Numbered from the stretch's first letter, positions 1-10,160 are shown. The stretch: 64,000 nucleotides of DNA from Anaerolineales bacterium (GCA_027023425.1 JALVVL010000041.1:8336-72335); one strand, 5' to 3'. Numbers and translations: made by a program. Notes: generated from the sequence alone by a model not told the origin.

Positions 1-401
1 CCACAGAAAACACAGAAGGTCGCGGGGTAGGGGCGGCTTTCAAAGCCGCCTCTACGCTCTGTCATTGCGAGCCGCGAAGCGGCGAAGCAATCCCCTTTTC
101 GGCTGCGGGAGACTGCTTCGGCGGCTACGCCGCCTCGCAGTGACACACCAGCGTTGCTCTGGAAAGCGGCAAGTCGCCGCAGGGCGACTTCGCAAGCAGT
201 AGGTGCAGTTTCAACTGCCGTCGGAAACCACAGAAAACACAGAAGGTCGCGGGGTAGGGGCGGCTTTCAAAGCCGCCTCTACGCTCTGTCATTGCGAGCC
301 GCCGCAGGCGGCGAAGCAATCCCCTTTTCGGCCGCGGGAGACTGCTTTGGCGGCTATGCCACCGCACAGTGGCACGCCCACAAAGAATTTTCGGAGAGGC
401 T
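1..401. repeat. Gene-free stretch of dispersed repeats, two direct copies
   Basis: No gene is visible here. A unit starting ACCACAGAAAACACAGAAGG and running through GGGGCGGCTTTCAAAGCC and CATTGCGAGCCGC to GGGAGACTGCTT occurs twice, at about 1-150 and 229-380, in the same orientation. Between the copies (about 160-215) is a second family containing AGTCGCCGCAGGGCGACTTC and TTTCAACTGCCGTCG, which recurs near 21320. The internal inverted repeats suggest REP- or MITE-like non-coding elements. Their function is unknown. Confidence 0.75.
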
Positions 402-1601
402 CTAAGGCTGACCAGATGCCCGCACTTTTTTCACAAACCGCTCTATCCGCCGCAGGGCCTCGGCAATGTTTTCCTCAGAGGTGGCATAAGAACAGCGCAC
501 AAACCCTTCACCACCCGGGCCAAAAGCCGAGCCGGGCACAACCGCCACGCTTTCTTCCTCCAACAAGCGCCATGCAAAAGTTTCATCGTCCAAGCCGGTG
601 CTGCGGATGTCTGGGAAGGCGTAAAACGCGCCTTTCGGCTCAACCGTGGGCAAGCCAATACTACGCAGGCCTTCCACGATGAGTTTGCGGCGGCGCTCAT
701 ATGCTTGGCGCATCTCTTCCACCGCCTTTTCGGATTCTGGCTCGGTGAGGGCGGTAACAGCGGCAATTTGAGCGGTAGTGGGCGCGGCCATGATGAGGTA
801 TTGGTGGATGCGCAGCAGCGCCTGCAAAATCGGCGCAGGCGCGGCGGCAAAGCCCAAGCGCCAGCCGGTCATAGCATAGTCTTTAGAAAAGCCGCCGAGC
901 AAAATCGTGCGCTCCCACGCACCGGGGAGAGCGGGGAAGCACACATGCTCCACGCCGTAAACCAACCGGTCGTAAATTTCATCGGAAATCACCAGCAGGT
1001 CGTGCTCTTCGGCAAACCTGAGCACGGCTTCAAGGCGTTCGCGGTCGCCCGCCATGCCGGTAGGGTTGTGTGGGTAGTTGATGAGGATGGCCTTGGTGCG
1101 CGGCGAAAGGTGCTTTTCCAGCGTGGCAATATCGGGGTGGAAATTGTCTTCGGCGCGCATCGGCGCTTCCACCGGCACAGCATCGGCCAGTTCAACCTGC
1201 CCCTGGTAAGAAACAAAGCATGGCGTGGGCACTAAGATTTCATCGCCCGGGTTCAAAATCGCTTCCAGCGCAAGGTAAAGCGCCTCCGAAACCCCAACAG
1301 TCAGGATGATCTCGGTGTCGGGGTCGTAATGAACGCCGTAGAGCCGTTCCAAATGCTTGCTCAGGGCAATTCGGAGGTCTCTCAAGCCGGCGTTGCTGGT
1401 GTAAGAAGTGCGCCCTTCCTCCAATGAGCGGATGCCGGTTTGACGGATGATTTTGGGGGTGGTGAAATCGGGTTCGCCAATGCCGAGCGACACGATGTCG
1501 GAGCGCTCGGCGAGTATGTCAAAGAACGGCTCAAGGCCAGACGGCTTGAGTGCGGCAACACGCCGAGAGACTTTTGGCGAAAGGGCGATTTTCTTCTTCA
1601 A
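402..1601 (-). CDS. Class I/II pyridoxal-phosphate aminotransferase
   Basis: This is a 399-aa fold-type I aminotransferase of the aspartate/aromatic aminotransferase family. It would move an amino group between an amino acid and a 2-oxo acid in the cytosol. The PLP-binding lysine is visible as [16 protein letters not shown] with K240. The family motif NYPHNPTG lies at 175-182, [10 protein letters not shown] near 207-216, and the carboxylate-binding arginine in FVRCSYA near residue 370. The length is normal for the family. Its start codon overlaps the stop of alanine dehydrogenase by four bases (ATGA), so the two are translationally coupled as the last genes of a four-gene minus-strand operon. 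This pairing suggests alanine or pyruvate-linked amino-group exchange, but substrate cannot be read from sequence. Confidence 0.92.
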   Translation of the reverse strand: MKKKIALSPKVSRRVAALKPSGLEPFFDILAERSDIVSLGIGEPDFTTPKIIRQTGIRSLEEGRTSYTSNAGLRDLRIALSKHLERLYGVHYDPDTEIILTVGVSEALYLALEAILNPGDEILVPTPCFVSYQGQVELADAVPVEAPMRAEDNFHPDIATLEKHLSPRTKAILINYPHNPTGMAGDRERLEAVLRFAEEHDLLVISDEIYDRLVYGVEHVCFPALPGAWERTILLGGFSKDYAMTGWRLGFAAAPAPILQALLRIHQYLIMAAPTTAQIAAVTALTEPESEKAVEEMRQAYERRRKLIVEGLRSIGLPTVEPKGAFYAFPDIRSTGLDDETFAWRLLEEESVAVVPGSAFGPGGEGFVRCSYATSEENIAEALRRIERFVKKVRASGQP

Positions 1602-2710
1602 AGCAATTCCTCCAACGGGGTGTATTGCAGGCCAAAAGTTTCGGCCACGGCGGGGTAGGTGATGTGGCCGCGGTAGGTGTTGACGCCGCGGGCAAGGGCA
1701 GGGTCGCGGCGCACGGCTTCTTCAAAGCCGAGGTCGGCAAGGGCAAGGGCGTAGGGCAAAGTAGCGTTGGAAAGCGCGTAGGTGGAAGTGCGCGGCACCG
1801 CTCCGGGCATGTTGGTAACGCCGTAGTGCACCACGCCATCAACAAGGTAGGTGGGGTTGCTGTGGGTAGTGGGGTGCGAAGTTTCCACGCAGCCGCCTTG
1901 GTCAATGGCAACATCCACGATCACGCTGCCGGGCTTCATGCTGGCGACCATTTCGCGGGTGACGAGCCTCGGGGAGCGTGCGCCGTGAATGAGCACTGCG
2001 CCGATGACAAAATCGGCCACCTTCACCGAGTGGGCAATGTTGAGAGGGTTGGAGGCAAGGGTAGTGAGGTTGCCGCGAAGCACATCGGAAAGGTAGCGCA
2101 GGCGGTCAATGTTTTTATCAATGATTGTGACATGCGCTCCCAAGCCAAGCGCCATTTTCGCGGCGTTGGTGCCGACCGTGCCGCCGCCGATGATGACCAC
2201 ATCGGCTGGGCGCACACCGGGGACGCCGCCGAGCAGTTTGCCGCGCCCGCCATGCGCCTTTTCAAGGTAATGTGCGCCTACCTGCACGGCCATCCGCCCG
2301 GCCACTTCGCTCATTGGGGTAAGGAGGGGCAAGCGTCCGTCGTCCAATTCTACTGTTTCGTAGGCAACGGCGGCGACTTTGGCCTTCATCAATTCCCGCG
2401 TGAGTTGCTCCTCGGCGGCGAGGTGCAGGTAGGTAAAAAGCAAAAGACCCTCGCGGAGAAAGCCGTATTCCTCCGGCCGAGGCTCTTTCACTTTCATTAT
2501 CATCTCCGCGCCGTGCCACACATCCGCCGCGGTGGGCAAAATTTCAGCCCCGGCTTGGGCATATTCCTCATCCGGGAAGCCGCTGCCTTCGCCTGCACCG
2601 GCCTGCACGAGCACGCGATGTCCATGAGTAGCCAACATATGCACGCCGCCGGGGGTCATCGCGACGCGGTACTCATTATCCTTTATCTCTTTGGGAACGC
2701 CAATAATCAT
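1598..2710 (-). CDS. ald: Alanine dehydrogenase
   Basis: This 370-aa protein is an NAD-dependent L-alanine dehydrogenase, which interconverts L-alanine with pyruvate plus ammonia. The N-terminal catalytic domain carries K75 (in KVKEP) and H96 (in TYLHLA), the known catalytic positions of the family. The Rossmann NAD site is [11 protein letters not shown] (about 171-181), and DVAIDQGGC supplies the conserved late aspartate. The length is typical. A strong ribosome site (AAGGAGG) lies 7 bases before the ATG, inside the end of the preceding small gene, and the stop codon overlaps the aminotransferase start. It probably feeds amino nitrogen into the adjacent aminotransferase reaction. Confidence 0.96.
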   Translation of the reverse strand: MIIGVPKEIKDNEYRVAMTPGGVHMLATHGHRVLVQAGAGEGSGFPDEEYAQAGAEILPTAADVWHGAEMIMKVKEPRPEEYGFLREGLLLFTYLHLAAEEQLTRELMKAKVAAVAYETVELDDGRLPLLTPMSEVAGRMAVQVGAHYLEKAHGGRGKLLGGVPGVRPADVVIIGGGTVGTNAAKMALGLGAHVTIIDKNIDRLRYLSDVLRGNLTTLASNPLNIAHSVKVADFVIGAVLIHGARSPRLVTREMVASMKPGSVIVDVAIDQGGCVETSHPTTHSNPTYLVDGVVHYGVTNMPGAVPRTSTYALSNATLPYALALADLGFEEAVRRDPALARGVNTYRGHITYPAVAETFGLQYTPLEELL

Positions 2711-3033
2711 GAAAGATCCTCCTTAGGGATTTTTGGGTGATTTTGTTGTTGAGCAAGCCCGCCTCCCCGGCGAGCCCGACCTTCCAAACCCATCATGCTC
2801 AAAGGCAAAGCGCCGAGTTGCCAAACATCTTCTGCAAGCAAATGCACCAAACGATACATCTCCCCCTCCGCACACGCCACAACAAATTCTTCCGAGTCGG
2901 GAGTGCGCCGCCGGGCAAGGACGCGCTCAATCCGAAAGGCGCGCTCACCTATGCGGAACGCCAAAGGCGTTTCGGCATAGCGGCCGTCAGAGCGGGAATG
3001 GACTTCCACCCGAAAATCGGAAGAGGTGGGCAT
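2707..3033 (-). CDS. Small conserved-looking protein of unknown function
   Basis: I do not recognise this 108-aa protein. The N-terminal 80 residues look like a compact folded domain ([20 protein letters not shown], then [22 protein letters not shown] and GEMYRLVHL), plausibly beta-rich. The C-terminal end is polar and looks disordered. It lies 20 bases after the nucleotidyltransferase, and its stop overlaps the ald ATG by four bases, so it is co-transcribed and probably a real gene. The ald ribosome site lies within its final codons. No function can be assigned. Confidence 0.65.
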   Translation of the reverse strand: MPTSSDFRVEVHSRSDGRYAETPLAFRIGERAFRIERVLARRRTPDSEEFVVACAEGEMYRLVHLLAEDVWQLGALPLSMMGLEGRARRGGGLAQQQNHPKIPKEDLS

Positions 3034-3053
3034 GGCATTTTGTAAAAGGGGAA

Positions 3054-4064
3054 TTACAGGTCAATTACGGTATGGTCGCCAATGTTGAGGCGCAGCGGAT
3101 GCCCATGCACTTCGGCGTGGCGACCGATGAGGGCGCGCTCCAACACGCAATCGGCCACTTCGGCTTCGTCGTCCAAAATGCAATCGCTAAGCACAGCGCG
3201 CCGCACTTTGCTACCTTTGCTAACAGAAACATAGGGGCCGATCACCGCCTCTTCTACCTGCGCGCTCGGGTGAATGTAAACCGGCGGGATGATGGTCACA
3301 CCCGGGCGCACGGCGGAAAGGCTTTCGTCGCGGCGCTTCTCCAGCAAGTACCGATTGGTCTCAATGAGAGCATCGGGAGTACCGGCGTCAAGCCAAGTTT
3401 CAACCTCAATGGCGCGCATTTTCAGACCATTTTGGAGCATGATGTTGATGGCATCGGCCAGATAATACTCGCCTTTGGTTTGAATATCGCGCTCAATTTG
3501 CTCGGCAACGGCCGCGGCGAGGTCGCGCCCTTCCGGGAAATAGTAGCATCCCACCACAGCAAGGTTGTAGCGGTCGTCGTCGGGTTTCTCAATCAGGCGG
3601 GTTACATAGCCGTTTTCATCCAAAACCACCACGCCAAAGCGCCGCGGGTCTTCCACAGGCTTGACCCAAGCAATTCCCTCATCGGGCGGATCTTTTAGGA
3701 AACTGAAATCCGCCTCCATGATGGTATCCACGAAGATCATCAAAGTCGGCCCATCCAAATAATCGGCGGCGAGGTGGATGGCGTGCGACTGCCCCTTGCG
3801 CTCCTGCTGTTCCACAAAATGGGCTTGGTCAAGCAAGTGGGGATAGTGCTCAGCGAGGTACTGAGGCACCTGCTCGCCGAGGTAGCCCACAATGAAAATC
3901 AGTTCCAATTGTTCCGCGGGGATTTCGGAAAACATATCCAAAACATGCCCCAGTACTGCCTTGCCGGCCACGCTGACCAAGGGCTTAGGTTTGCTCCATG
4001 TATGCGGGCGCAGGCGGGTGCCTAACCCGGCCATTGGAATTACAACTTTGAGTTTATTTCCCAT
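3054..4064 (-). CDS. Sugar-phosphate nucleotidyltransferase with left-handed beta-helix tail
   Basis: This 336-aa protein belongs to the RmlA/GlmU-like family, which joins a sugar 1-phosphate to a nucleoside triphosphate. The N-terminal signature is IPMAGLGTRLRPHTWSKPKP, with the catalytic-loop arginine and lysine. FVDTIMEADF supplies a metal-binding aspartate, and GEYYLADAINIML is typical of glucose-1-phosphate thymidylyltransferase relatives. After about residue 235 come hexapeptide-like turns (VYIHPSAQVEEAVIGPYVSV), indicating a left-handed beta-helix. I chose the ATG at 4064 because GGAG lies 5 bases upstream; the in-frame extension to 4136 has no such site. It is the first gene of the operon that ends with ald and the aminotransferase. 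The exact sugar and nucleotide are unknown. Confidence 0.88.
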   Translation of the reverse strand: MGNKLKVVIPMAGLGTRLRPHTWSKPKPLVSVAGKAVLGHVLDMFSEIPAEQLELIFIVGYLGEQVPQYLAEHYPHLLDQAHFVEQQERKGQSHAIHLAADYLDGPTLMIFVDTIMEADFSFLKDPPDEGIAWVKPVEDPRRFGVVVLDENGYVTRLIEKPDDDRYNLAVVGCYYFPEGRDLAAAVAEQIERDIQTKGEYYLADAINIMLQNGLKMRAIEVETWLDAGTPDALIETNRYLLEKRRDESLSAVRPGVTIIPPVYIHPSAQVEEAVIGPYVSVSKGSKVRRAVLSDCILDDEAEVADCVLERALIGRHAEVHGHPLRLNIGDHTVIDL

Positions 4065-4271
4065 TTTTGCTCCAACTTGGGTGCGAAGGCGTTGTCTCAG
4101 AAAAAGCCTGCAAGGCAAGCGCCTTCTAAAAGCCACTGAACCGCTTGAGTTATTTTACCATTTTGCGCAAGGCAAACGCCCGATTGGCGCAAAAGTCCGT
4201 TGTAAGGTGGAGGCAGCCTTACCGGTTGGCCCTGTGCGCGGCGGGGACCTGAATTTGCCGCGGACGAACGC

Positions 4272-4308
4272 AAAAAAACCTCCCCTCGGTTAGAGGGGAG
4301 GTTTTTTG
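4272..4308 (-). terminator. Rho-independent terminator of the DUF5666 gene
   Basis: An inverted repeat CCTCCCCT / AGGGGAGG with a short loop is flanked by A7 on one side and T6 on the other, so it could work in both directions. It lies 18 bases after the stop of the minus-strand gene ending at 4326 and separates it from the nucleotidyltransferase operon. Confidence 0.88.
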
Positions 4309-4325
4309 CGGGGACACCGGGTAGG

Positions 4326-5882
4326 TTAGTGATGTCCGCCGCTCGGAGGTGTGGTTTGGGTGGGGTGCGGAGTTTCGTGCGGGGTGGGCATCCAAGTAGG
4401 CGTGGGCTGCGGAGTGTTAGTGGGGTGCGGAGTGCAGGTGGGGTGAGGGGTGTGGGTGGGATACGGTGTGTGTTTCGGAGTGGGCATCCAAGTGGGATGC
4501 GGAGTGTGAGTGGGGTGCGGCGTGTGTTTCGGAGTGGGCATCCAAGTGGGATGCGGAGTGTGAGTGGGGTACGGAGTGCGTTTCGGAGTGCCAACTGGCG
4601 GCATAGTGCGGGTCGGGCGTGGGGTGCGGCTTGGGCGTGGAGTGATGAGCATGGAGATGTCGGAAATTGCTTTGGCTACCAAAGTACCGTCCTGTTGCAG
4701 TTCAGCCACAACCAACACTTTGTCACCTACTTCAACATCACCGTTGATCTTAGTCCGGTCATTTACTTGCACTTCCCGACCGGCGATGATCCAGTCATTG
4801 TCTTCTTTCTCTTCCAACTCACCGCTAAAGGTCACTTTGCGGGAAGGCGGCTGCGAAACCGGGGCAATTTCTTTGACAGCGAGTGCGACCAACGAACCAT
4901 CAGGAGCAACCTGCGCTTTCACCGAGACGGTATCACCAACCTGCACATCACCTTTGATTTTGGTGTCGGGCGTAATGACGATTGTTTGTCCAGAAACGAC
5001 CCACTGACCATCGGAAATACTTTCCACTTTGCCTTTGAAGGCCACTTTAGGGGCATTTTTGTCGCCCACATAGGGGGTAATTTCTATCTCAACAGCCATT
5101 TTTTCTCCTTGCGGGTCAATGAAGCCATGGACCTCCGCCGTTTTTCCGACCTCTGCTTCGCCGTGAATGCGGGCGCTGTCGGGCACTACAATGTTTTCGC
5201 CATCTATCACCCAGTTGTTGCCGTCAATGCTCTGGATCTCGCCACGGATCTTGAAGGTCTGTACAGCCGGCAGAGAGGATGGTTTTTGCGATTTCCCGTT
5301 CGCCATAGCATTGGCGTTTTCTTGCGGGTTTCCAGACTGCTGTTCTTGCTCTTGCTGCCGTTCTTGGCGGCGCTCCTGTTTTTCGGCCTTCTCGGCCATT
5401 TGCATTTGCTGGCGGAAGGCATTTTCCGTCTGCATCGCCACCTGATGGGCGTATTCTATGACTTGCTTGTCAGCCTTTGGAGCATGTTGGGCTTCCTTCT
5501 CCAGCATTGAGGCCGTTGCATCTATTCTGGAAAGTACCTTGCCTGCGGCATCCACCTTTCCTTGCCGGGCTAATTGCATAGCCAATTGCTGAGCGGCTCG
5601 CAGGTGCTGAGCCATGTTCTGCACGGCCTCGGGCACCATCTCCTCACGGTTAGCGGCTACAAGGGCTTGAATCTCTGCTGCACGCTCCTGGGCAAATTCA
5701 GCGTGCAATTCTGCTTTCTTGGCAGGATCGTGGGTGAGGGCTAATTCGGCCTCTTCCACTACCTGCTTTACAGGGTAAAGGGTGTCACCGGGGATGGTGT
5801 CCTGTGAGGCATGGACTGCGGCGGCTCCACCGCCGAATATTACGCCAATCCCCATTACAATCGCTATTAGTAGGTTCAGCAT
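4326..5882 (-). CDS. Secreted DUF5667/DUF5666 repeat protein with Pro/Thr/His-rich tail
   Basis: This 518-aa protein has a hydrophobic N terminus (about residues 1-25) that looks like a signal peptide or membrane anchor. A DUF5667-like alpha-helical region follows (GDTLYPVKQVVEEAELAL onward, about 31-150), and then a Gln/Glu-rich linker. Three repeats of a DUF5666-like beta domain follow, each with the pattern G-x-I/V-x2-I...W-V/I-I-x-G...I-x-G-D-V-x-V-G-D. The last 110 residues are a low-complexity tail built of HPTHTP, HPTWMPTPK and similar units, and it ends in GGHH. GGAGG lies 6 bases before the ATG. Families with this layout usually sit in the envelope, but their function is not established. 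The His/Pro tail could bind metal or span the cell wall; that is speculation. Confidence 0.8.
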   Translation of the reverse strand: MLNLLIAIVMGIGVIFGGGAAAVHASQDTIPGDTLYPVKQVVEEAELALTHDPAKKAELHAEFAQERAAEIQALVAANREEMVPEAVQNMAQHLRAAQQLAMQLARQGKVDAAGKVLSRIDATASMLEKEAQHAPKADKQVIEYAHQVAMQTENAFRQQMQMAEKAEKQERRQERQQEQEQQSGNPQENANAMANGKSQKPSSLPAVQTFKIRGEIQSIDGNNWVIDGENIVVPDSARIHGEAEVGKTAEVHGFIDPQGEKMAVEIEITPYVGDKNAPKVAFKGKVESISDGQWVVSGQTIVITPDTKIKGDVQVGDTVSVKAQVAPDGSLVALAVKEIAPVSQPPSRKVTFSGELEEKEDNDWIIAGREVQVNDRTKINGDVEVGDKVLVVAELQQDGTLVAKAISDISMLITPRPSRTPRPTRTMPPVGTPKRTPYPTHTPHPTWMPTPKHTPHPTHTPHPTWMPTPKHTPYPTHTPHPTCTPHPTNTPQPTPTWMPTPHETPHPTQTTPPSGGHH

Positions 5883-5994
5883 ACTGCTTCCTCCTTTCTT
5901 TTCTTTTTTTTGCTTGGTTTGGGTCGTTTTCTTGCGACTCTCACTTTCTTAGACGGCAAACCAGCAAAAAGGATACGGCCTGGGGCAAAACGCG

Positions 5995-6000
5995 TATAAT
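5995..6000 (+). promoter_or_regulatory. -10 element upstream of the FmdB gene
   Basis: A perfect TATAAT lies 30 bases before the FmdB start codon. No convincing -35 box is visible at 16-18 bases upstream. Confidence 0.5.
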
Positions 6001-6029
6001 TGCCTCAGAAACACGGCAGGAGGAGAAAA

Positions 6030-6389
6030 ATGCCGCGCTACACATACCACTGCGAAGCATGTAGAGTGCGCTTCACCGTACAGATGTCGTATTCGGAATA
6101 CGGCCAGCGCGAAATTTCATGCCCGCGCTGCGGCAGCAAGCGCGTGAGACGAGTACCTTCTCGCATACGGGTTTTGCGCTCGGAGGGGGAATACCTTGAA
6201 GCGCTGGCCGACCCCGGGCGCCTTGCCGCGATAGACGAAGACCCGCGCGCGTTGGGCAAAATGATGCGCGAAATGAGCAGTGCGCTCGGCGAAGACCCAG
6301 GACCGGAGTTCAAAGAAGTGGTTGACCGCCTTGAAAAAGGACAATCGCCGGAAGAAATTGAGGCCTCACTGCCCAGCGGAGAAGAGTGA
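6030..6389 (+). CDS. FmdB-family zinc-ribbon protein
   Basis: This 119-aa protein begins MPRYTYHCEACRVRF, the hallmark of FmdB/CxxC zinc-ribbon regulators. The two cysteine pairs are CEAC (about 8-11) and CPRC (about 31-34), and they would bind one zinc. The C-terminal half is acidic and helical (GLU/ASP-rich, ending LEKGQSPEEIEASLPSGEE). I chose the ATG at 6030 because AGGAGG lies 6 bases upstream; the track-level start at 6000 lacks a site. It is transcribed divergently from the DUF5666 gene. FmdB was first linked to formamidase regulation, but most members have no proven role. Confidence 0.88.
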   Translation: MPRYTYHCEACRVRFTVQMSYSEYGQREISCPRCGSKRVRRVPSRIRVLRSEGEYLEALADPGRLAAIDEDPRALGKMMREMSSALGEDPGPEFKEVVDRLEKGQSPEEIEASLPSGEE

Positions 6390-6394
6390 GAAGG

Positions 6395-6835
6395 ACGCCA
6401 AGGATAAAAACCACAGATTACACATAAAAACCACAGATTGCACAGATTGGCACAGATTTTTTTTGCGGAATCTGCGTAATCTGTGTTTCTTTCTTCAATC
6501 GGTGTAGATCTGTGTCAATCGGTGGATGAGGACGCCAAGGGCGCCAAGGACACAAAGGACGCCAAGAAAAAATTTCTGTGTTCTCTGTAAATTTCTGTGT
6601 CCTCTGTGGTTTTTTCTTCAATCGGTGTAAATCTGTGTAAATCGGTGGATAAGGACGCCAAGGACGCCAAGGACTCAAAGGACGCCAAGAAAAAATTTCT
6701 GTGTTCTCTGTAAATTTCTGTGTCCTCTGCGGTTTTCTCCTTCAATCGGTGTAAATCTGTGTCAATCGGTGGATGCGCCAAGGGCGCCAAGAAAAAATTT
6801 TTGTGTTCTCAGCAAATTTCTGCGCCTTCTGTGCT
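6395..6835. repeat. Tandem repeats of about 125 bp rich in CACAGA and CGCCAAGG
   Basis: This stretch is non-coding. A unit of roughly 124-127 bp (GGACGCCAAGG, then GCCAAGAAAAAATTTCTGTG, then CTTCAATCGGTGTAAATCTG) occurs twice in full, at about 6522-6648 and 6649-6772, and once truncated at 6773-6831. The preceding 6400-6520 is built from the same words in other orders. The ACCACAGATT / AATCTGTG words are complementary and can form hairpins. Related stretches occur near 15750, 15880 and 60530. From 6836 to 6974 I see only the aconitase upstream region. Confidence 0.8.
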
Positions 6836-6974
6836 GGCAGATTTGTCAGTCCACCAGCCTTGCCAGCGATGGGATTTTGCTACCACGCAGGTAATCACCT
6901 CCAATCAACGGTAGTATAATTTTCCCGAAGCATTTGCCCCAAAGCAAAGCAATCCCCTTCCCAAGGAGTGACCG

Positions 6975-9692
6975 ATGAGCAATCCTTTTGCCGCTGCCCG
7001 TGACGTGCTGAAAACGCCGCACGGCAATTTTGTCATTTACCGCCTTGATTATTTAGAAAAGCAAGGCCTGGCCAACATTACTAAACTGCCCTATTCCATC
7101 CGAGTATTGCTGGAATCGGTGCTGCGTCAGGCCAACGGGGTGGAAATCACCGAGCAGGATGTGGTCAACCTGGCCGGTTGGAAGCCGCAAGCCGACCACC
7201 GCCCTACCCTGCCTTACCAGCCCGCCCGCGTGGTGATGCAGGACTTCACCGGCGTGCCCGCGGTGGTTGACCTGGCCGCGATGCGCTCCGCGATGGCGCG
7301 CCTCGGCGGCGATGCCGAAGCCGTCAACCCCCTCATCCCTGTTGACCTCGTGATTGACCACTCGGTGCAGGTGGACTTCTTCGGCACCCCCGACGCATGG
7401 CTGCGCAACGCGGAGATGGAGTTCCAGCGCAACCGCGAACGCTATGAGTTCCTGCACTGGGGGCAAAAAGCCTTCCACAACTTCCGCGTCGTCCCGCCCG
7501 ACACCGGCATTATCCACCAAGTCAACCTTGAATACCTCGCCAAGGTAGTGATGACCGCCAAGGAGGGCGATGAGGTAGTGGCTTTCCCCGATACGCTGGT
7601 CGGCACCGACAGCCACACCGTGATGATCAACGGCCTCGGTGTAGTCGGCTGGGGCGTGGGCGGCATTGAGGCCGAAGCCGCTATCTTAGGCCAACCGATT
7701 TACATGCTTACTCCCGACGTCATCGGCTTCAAACTCTACGGCCAACTCAAGGAAGGCGTGACCGCCACCGACCTGGTGCTCACCATCGTGAAAATGCTCC
7801 GCGAGAAGGGCGTGGTGGGCAAGTTTGTGGAATTTTACGGCCCCGGCGTGAGCGCCCTCAGCCTGCCCGACCGCGCCACCATCGGCAACATGGCGCCCGA
7901 ATACGGCGCGACCATGGGCTTCTTCCCAGTTGACCAAGAAACCTTGAACTACCTGCGCCTCACCGGCCGCTCGGAAGAATTGATTGACCTGGTGGAGCGC
8001 TACACTAAGGAACAGGGTCTCTTCCGCACCGATGACGCCCCCATCCCCGAATTTACCGACACATTAGAACTGGACTTGGGCGACGTGCGCGCCTGCGTGG
8101 CCGGCCCCAAGCGCCCGCAAGACCGCATCCCCATGCCCGAACTGGGGGCTTCCTTCCGCAAGGCGCTGACCAACGAAGCTGGCCTGCACGGCTTCGGTCT
8201 CAAGCCCGAAGAGACGAAGAAGAAGATCAAGATTGTCCGCAATGGGCAAGAAACCGAACTGACCCACGGCTCGGTGGTAATTGCGGCCATCACTTCCTGC
8301 ACCAACACCTCCAACCCCTCGGTGCTGGTAGGCGCCGGTTTGCTCGCCAAGAAAGCCCGCGAGAAGGGTTTGCTGAGCAAGCCGTATGTCAAGACAAGCC
8401 TTGCGCCCGGCTCGCGCGTGGTCACCGAATACCTGCGCCAAGCGGGCTTGCTTGAACCATTAGCCGAACTTGGCTTTTACCTTGTTGGCTATGGGTGCAC
8501 CACCTGCATCGGCAACAGCGGCCCGCTGCCGCCCGAGGTGGCGCGCGCCATCACCGAAGGCGACCTGGTGGTCGCGGCGGTCAGTTCCGGCAACCGCAAC
8601 TTTGAAGGCCGCGTCCACCCGTTGGTCAAGGCGCACTACTTGATGTCGCCACCGCTGGTCGTGGCCTACGCCATCGCCGGTACGGTGGACATCAACCTTG
8701 AAGAAGACCCCCTCGGCTACGATCAAGAGGGCAATCCGGTTTACCTGCGCGATATCTGGCCCAGCAGCGAAGAAATTTTGCAAACCATCGCCGACTATGT
8801 CAAACCCGACTTGTTCAAAGAAAAATACGCCGATGTGTTCACCGGCAACGAAATGTGGAACAAACTGCCCAGCCCCGACGGCGAACTTTACGAATGGGAC
8901 CCCAACTCAACCTACATCCAAGAGCCGCCGTTCTTTGTGGGGCTTGGGCTGGAAGAGCCGCCGATTGAAGAAATTCACGGCGCGCGGGTGCTGGCGCTGC
9001 TGGGCGATTCCATCACCACCGACCACATCTCGCCCGCCGGTAGCATCCCGCCCGATTCCCCCGCTGGCAAGTACCTGATTTCCAAAGGTGTGCAACCCAA
9101 AGACTTCAACTCCTACGGCTCGCGCCGCGGCAACCACGAAGTGATGATGCGCGGCACATTTGCCAACATCCGCCTGCGCAACAAACTGGTGCCGGGGGTG
9201 GAAGGCGGCTACACCATCCACCTGCCTGACGGCGAGCAGATGACCATTTACGACGCGGCGATGAAATACAAAGAGGAAGGCGTGCCGTTGGTGGTCATCG
9301 CAGGCAAGGAATACGGCACCGGTTCCAGCCGCGACTGGGCAGCGAAAGGGCCTGCCCTGCTTGGGGTGAAAGCCGTGCTCGCGGAATCGTTTGAGCGCAT
9401 CCATCGCTCCAACTTGGTGGGCATGGGCGTGCTGCCGTTGCAATTCAAGGAAGGCGAAAGCGCCCAAAGCCTCGGCCTGACTGGGCATGAGGTGTATCAC
9501 ATTGAAGGGCTGAGCGACGACTTAGAGCCGTTGAGCGATGTGACGGTGCGCGCGGTGAAAGATGACGGCTCTGAGACTGTCTTCAAAGCCACCGTGCGGC
9601 TGGATACGCCGATGGAAGTGGTGTACTACCGCAACGGCGGCATCTTGCACACCGTGTTGCGCAACATGGCGCGCGAGCAACTTAGTGCATAA
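6975..9692 (+). CDS. acnA: Aconitate hydratase (AcnA type)
   Basis: This 905-aa protein is a monomeric aconitase, which converts citrate to isocitrate through cis-aconitate in the TCA cycle. The [4Fe-4S] ligands are visible as C442 (in [10 protein letters not shown]) and C508 and C511 (in [13 protein letters not shown]), close to the positions in E. coli AcnA. The swivel domain is at the C-terminal end ([15 protein letters not shown] near 676, then [13 protein letters not shown] near 780 carrying active-site Ser/Arg). The length is typical for the IRP/AcnA group. AAGGAGTG lies about 5 bases before the ATG. It appears to be transcribed alone. Its stop codon falls inside the left end of a dispersed repeat that recurs near 32310. 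Confidence 0.97.
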   Translation: MSNPFAAARDVLKTPHGNFVIYRLDYLEKQGLANITKLPYSIRVLLESVLRQANGVEITEQDVVNLAGWKPQADHRPTLPYQPARVVMQDFTGVPAVVDLAAMRSAMARLGGDAEAVNPLIPVDLVIDHSVQVDFFGTPDAWLRNAEMEFQRNRERYEFLHWGQKAFHNFRVVPPDTGIIHQVNLEYLAKVVMTAKEGDEVVAFPDTLVGTDSHTVMINGLGVVGWGVGGIEAEAAILGQPIYMLTPDVIGFKLYGQLKEGVTATDLVLTIVKMLREKGVVGKFVEFYGPGVSALSLPDRATIGNMAPEYGATMGFFPVDQETLNYLRLTGRSEELIDLVERYTKEQGLFRTDDAPIPEFTDTLELDLGDVRACVAGPKRPQDRIPMPELGASFRKALTNEAGLHGFGLKPEETKKKIKIVRNGQETELTHGSVVIAAITSCTNTSNPSVLVGAGLLAKKAREKGLLSKPYVKTSLAPGSRVVTEYLRQAGLLEPLAELGFYLVGYGCTTCIGNSGPLPPEVARAITEGDLVVAAVSSGNRNFEGRVHPLVKAHYLMSPPLVVAYAIAGTVDINLEEDPLGYDQEGNPVYLRDIWPSSEEILQTIADYVKPDLFKEKYADVFTGNEMWNKLPSPDGELYEWDPNSTYIQEPPFFVGLGLEEPPIEEIHGARVLALLGDSITTDHISPAGSIPPDSPAGKYLISKGVQPKDFNSYGSRRGNHEVMMRGTFANIRLRNKLVPGVEGGYTIHLPDGEQMTIYDAAMKYKEEGVPLVVIAGKEYGTGSSRDWAAKGPALLGVKAVLAESFERIHRSNLVGMGVLPLQFKEGESAQSLGLTGHEVYHIEGLSDDLEPLSDVTVRAVKDDGSETVFKATVRLDTPMEVVYYRNGGILHTVLRNMAREQLSA

Positions 9693-10160
9693 TCAACCCA
9701 GATGTTGGGTTTAGGCTCTTCGACAATGCCCAGTCACCTGGCTTAATCTCTCCCTACCCCCGCCACGGCGAGGCCTCGCTTCCGCTCAGCCTGCCGTAGC
9801 CGCCCCCTTCCCTCCCTTAGTAAGGGAGGTTCAGGGGCGGACACCAGCCCCTGAAAACACCATTTTTTGGAGTGCGGTGCCTCGGCACCGCTTTGGAAAG
9901 CGGTGACTTGTCGCCGCACTCCAAAAGAACATCCTCCGAAAAAGCAAGTATTAGCGATAAGATTGGAAAATTCGGGCGCCTGCCTCACTTTACTAAATTA
10001 CCTTATCGGCGCTAAAAGTGCAACTTTTCGCTTGTTCCGTCTTTGGAGGGGGTAGGACAGGGGTTTGATAAACCCCTGTCCTACCCTGAAGTAAGGGAGG
10101 GAAGGGGGTAGATGAGCCGAGCGCCAGCGAGGCTCAGCGGGGGATAGGAGAGATAAAGAA
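9684..10160. repeat. Dispersed palindromic repeat, copy 1, split by an insertion
   Basis: Bases 9684-9829 and 10090-10160 match, in order, the reverse complement of about 32112-32313, where the same element is continuous. Shared blocks include GCATAATCAACCCAGATGTT, ACGGCGAGGCCTCG, CCCTTCCCTCCCTT and CGAGGCTCAGCGGGGGAT. A shorter and more divergent relative lies at about 21095-21200. The segment holds no gene. The first bases of the repeat include the acnA stop codon. From 10161 to 10247 I see nothing recognisable. Confidence 0.72.
9830..10100. mobile_element. Putative MITE-like insertion inside the dispersed repeat
   Basis: The direct repeat AGTAAGGGAGG occurs at 9819-9829 and 10090-10100 on both sides of a segment of about 260 bp that is absent from the uninterrupted copy near 32170. 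The ends of the segment are imperfect inverted repeats: TTCAGGGGCGGACA on the left, and TCAGGGTAGGACA when the right end is read on the other strand. It encodes nothing and contains further hairpins (for example GGACAGGGGTTT / AAACCCCTGTCC). This looks like a non-autonomous transposable element with an 11-bp target duplication. Confidence 0.5.

Noticed and set aside
1550-3698. Long plus-strand frames opposite ald and the nucleotidyltransferase
   Set aside because: They are antisense to clear minus-strand genes and have no ribosome sites or recognisable domains.
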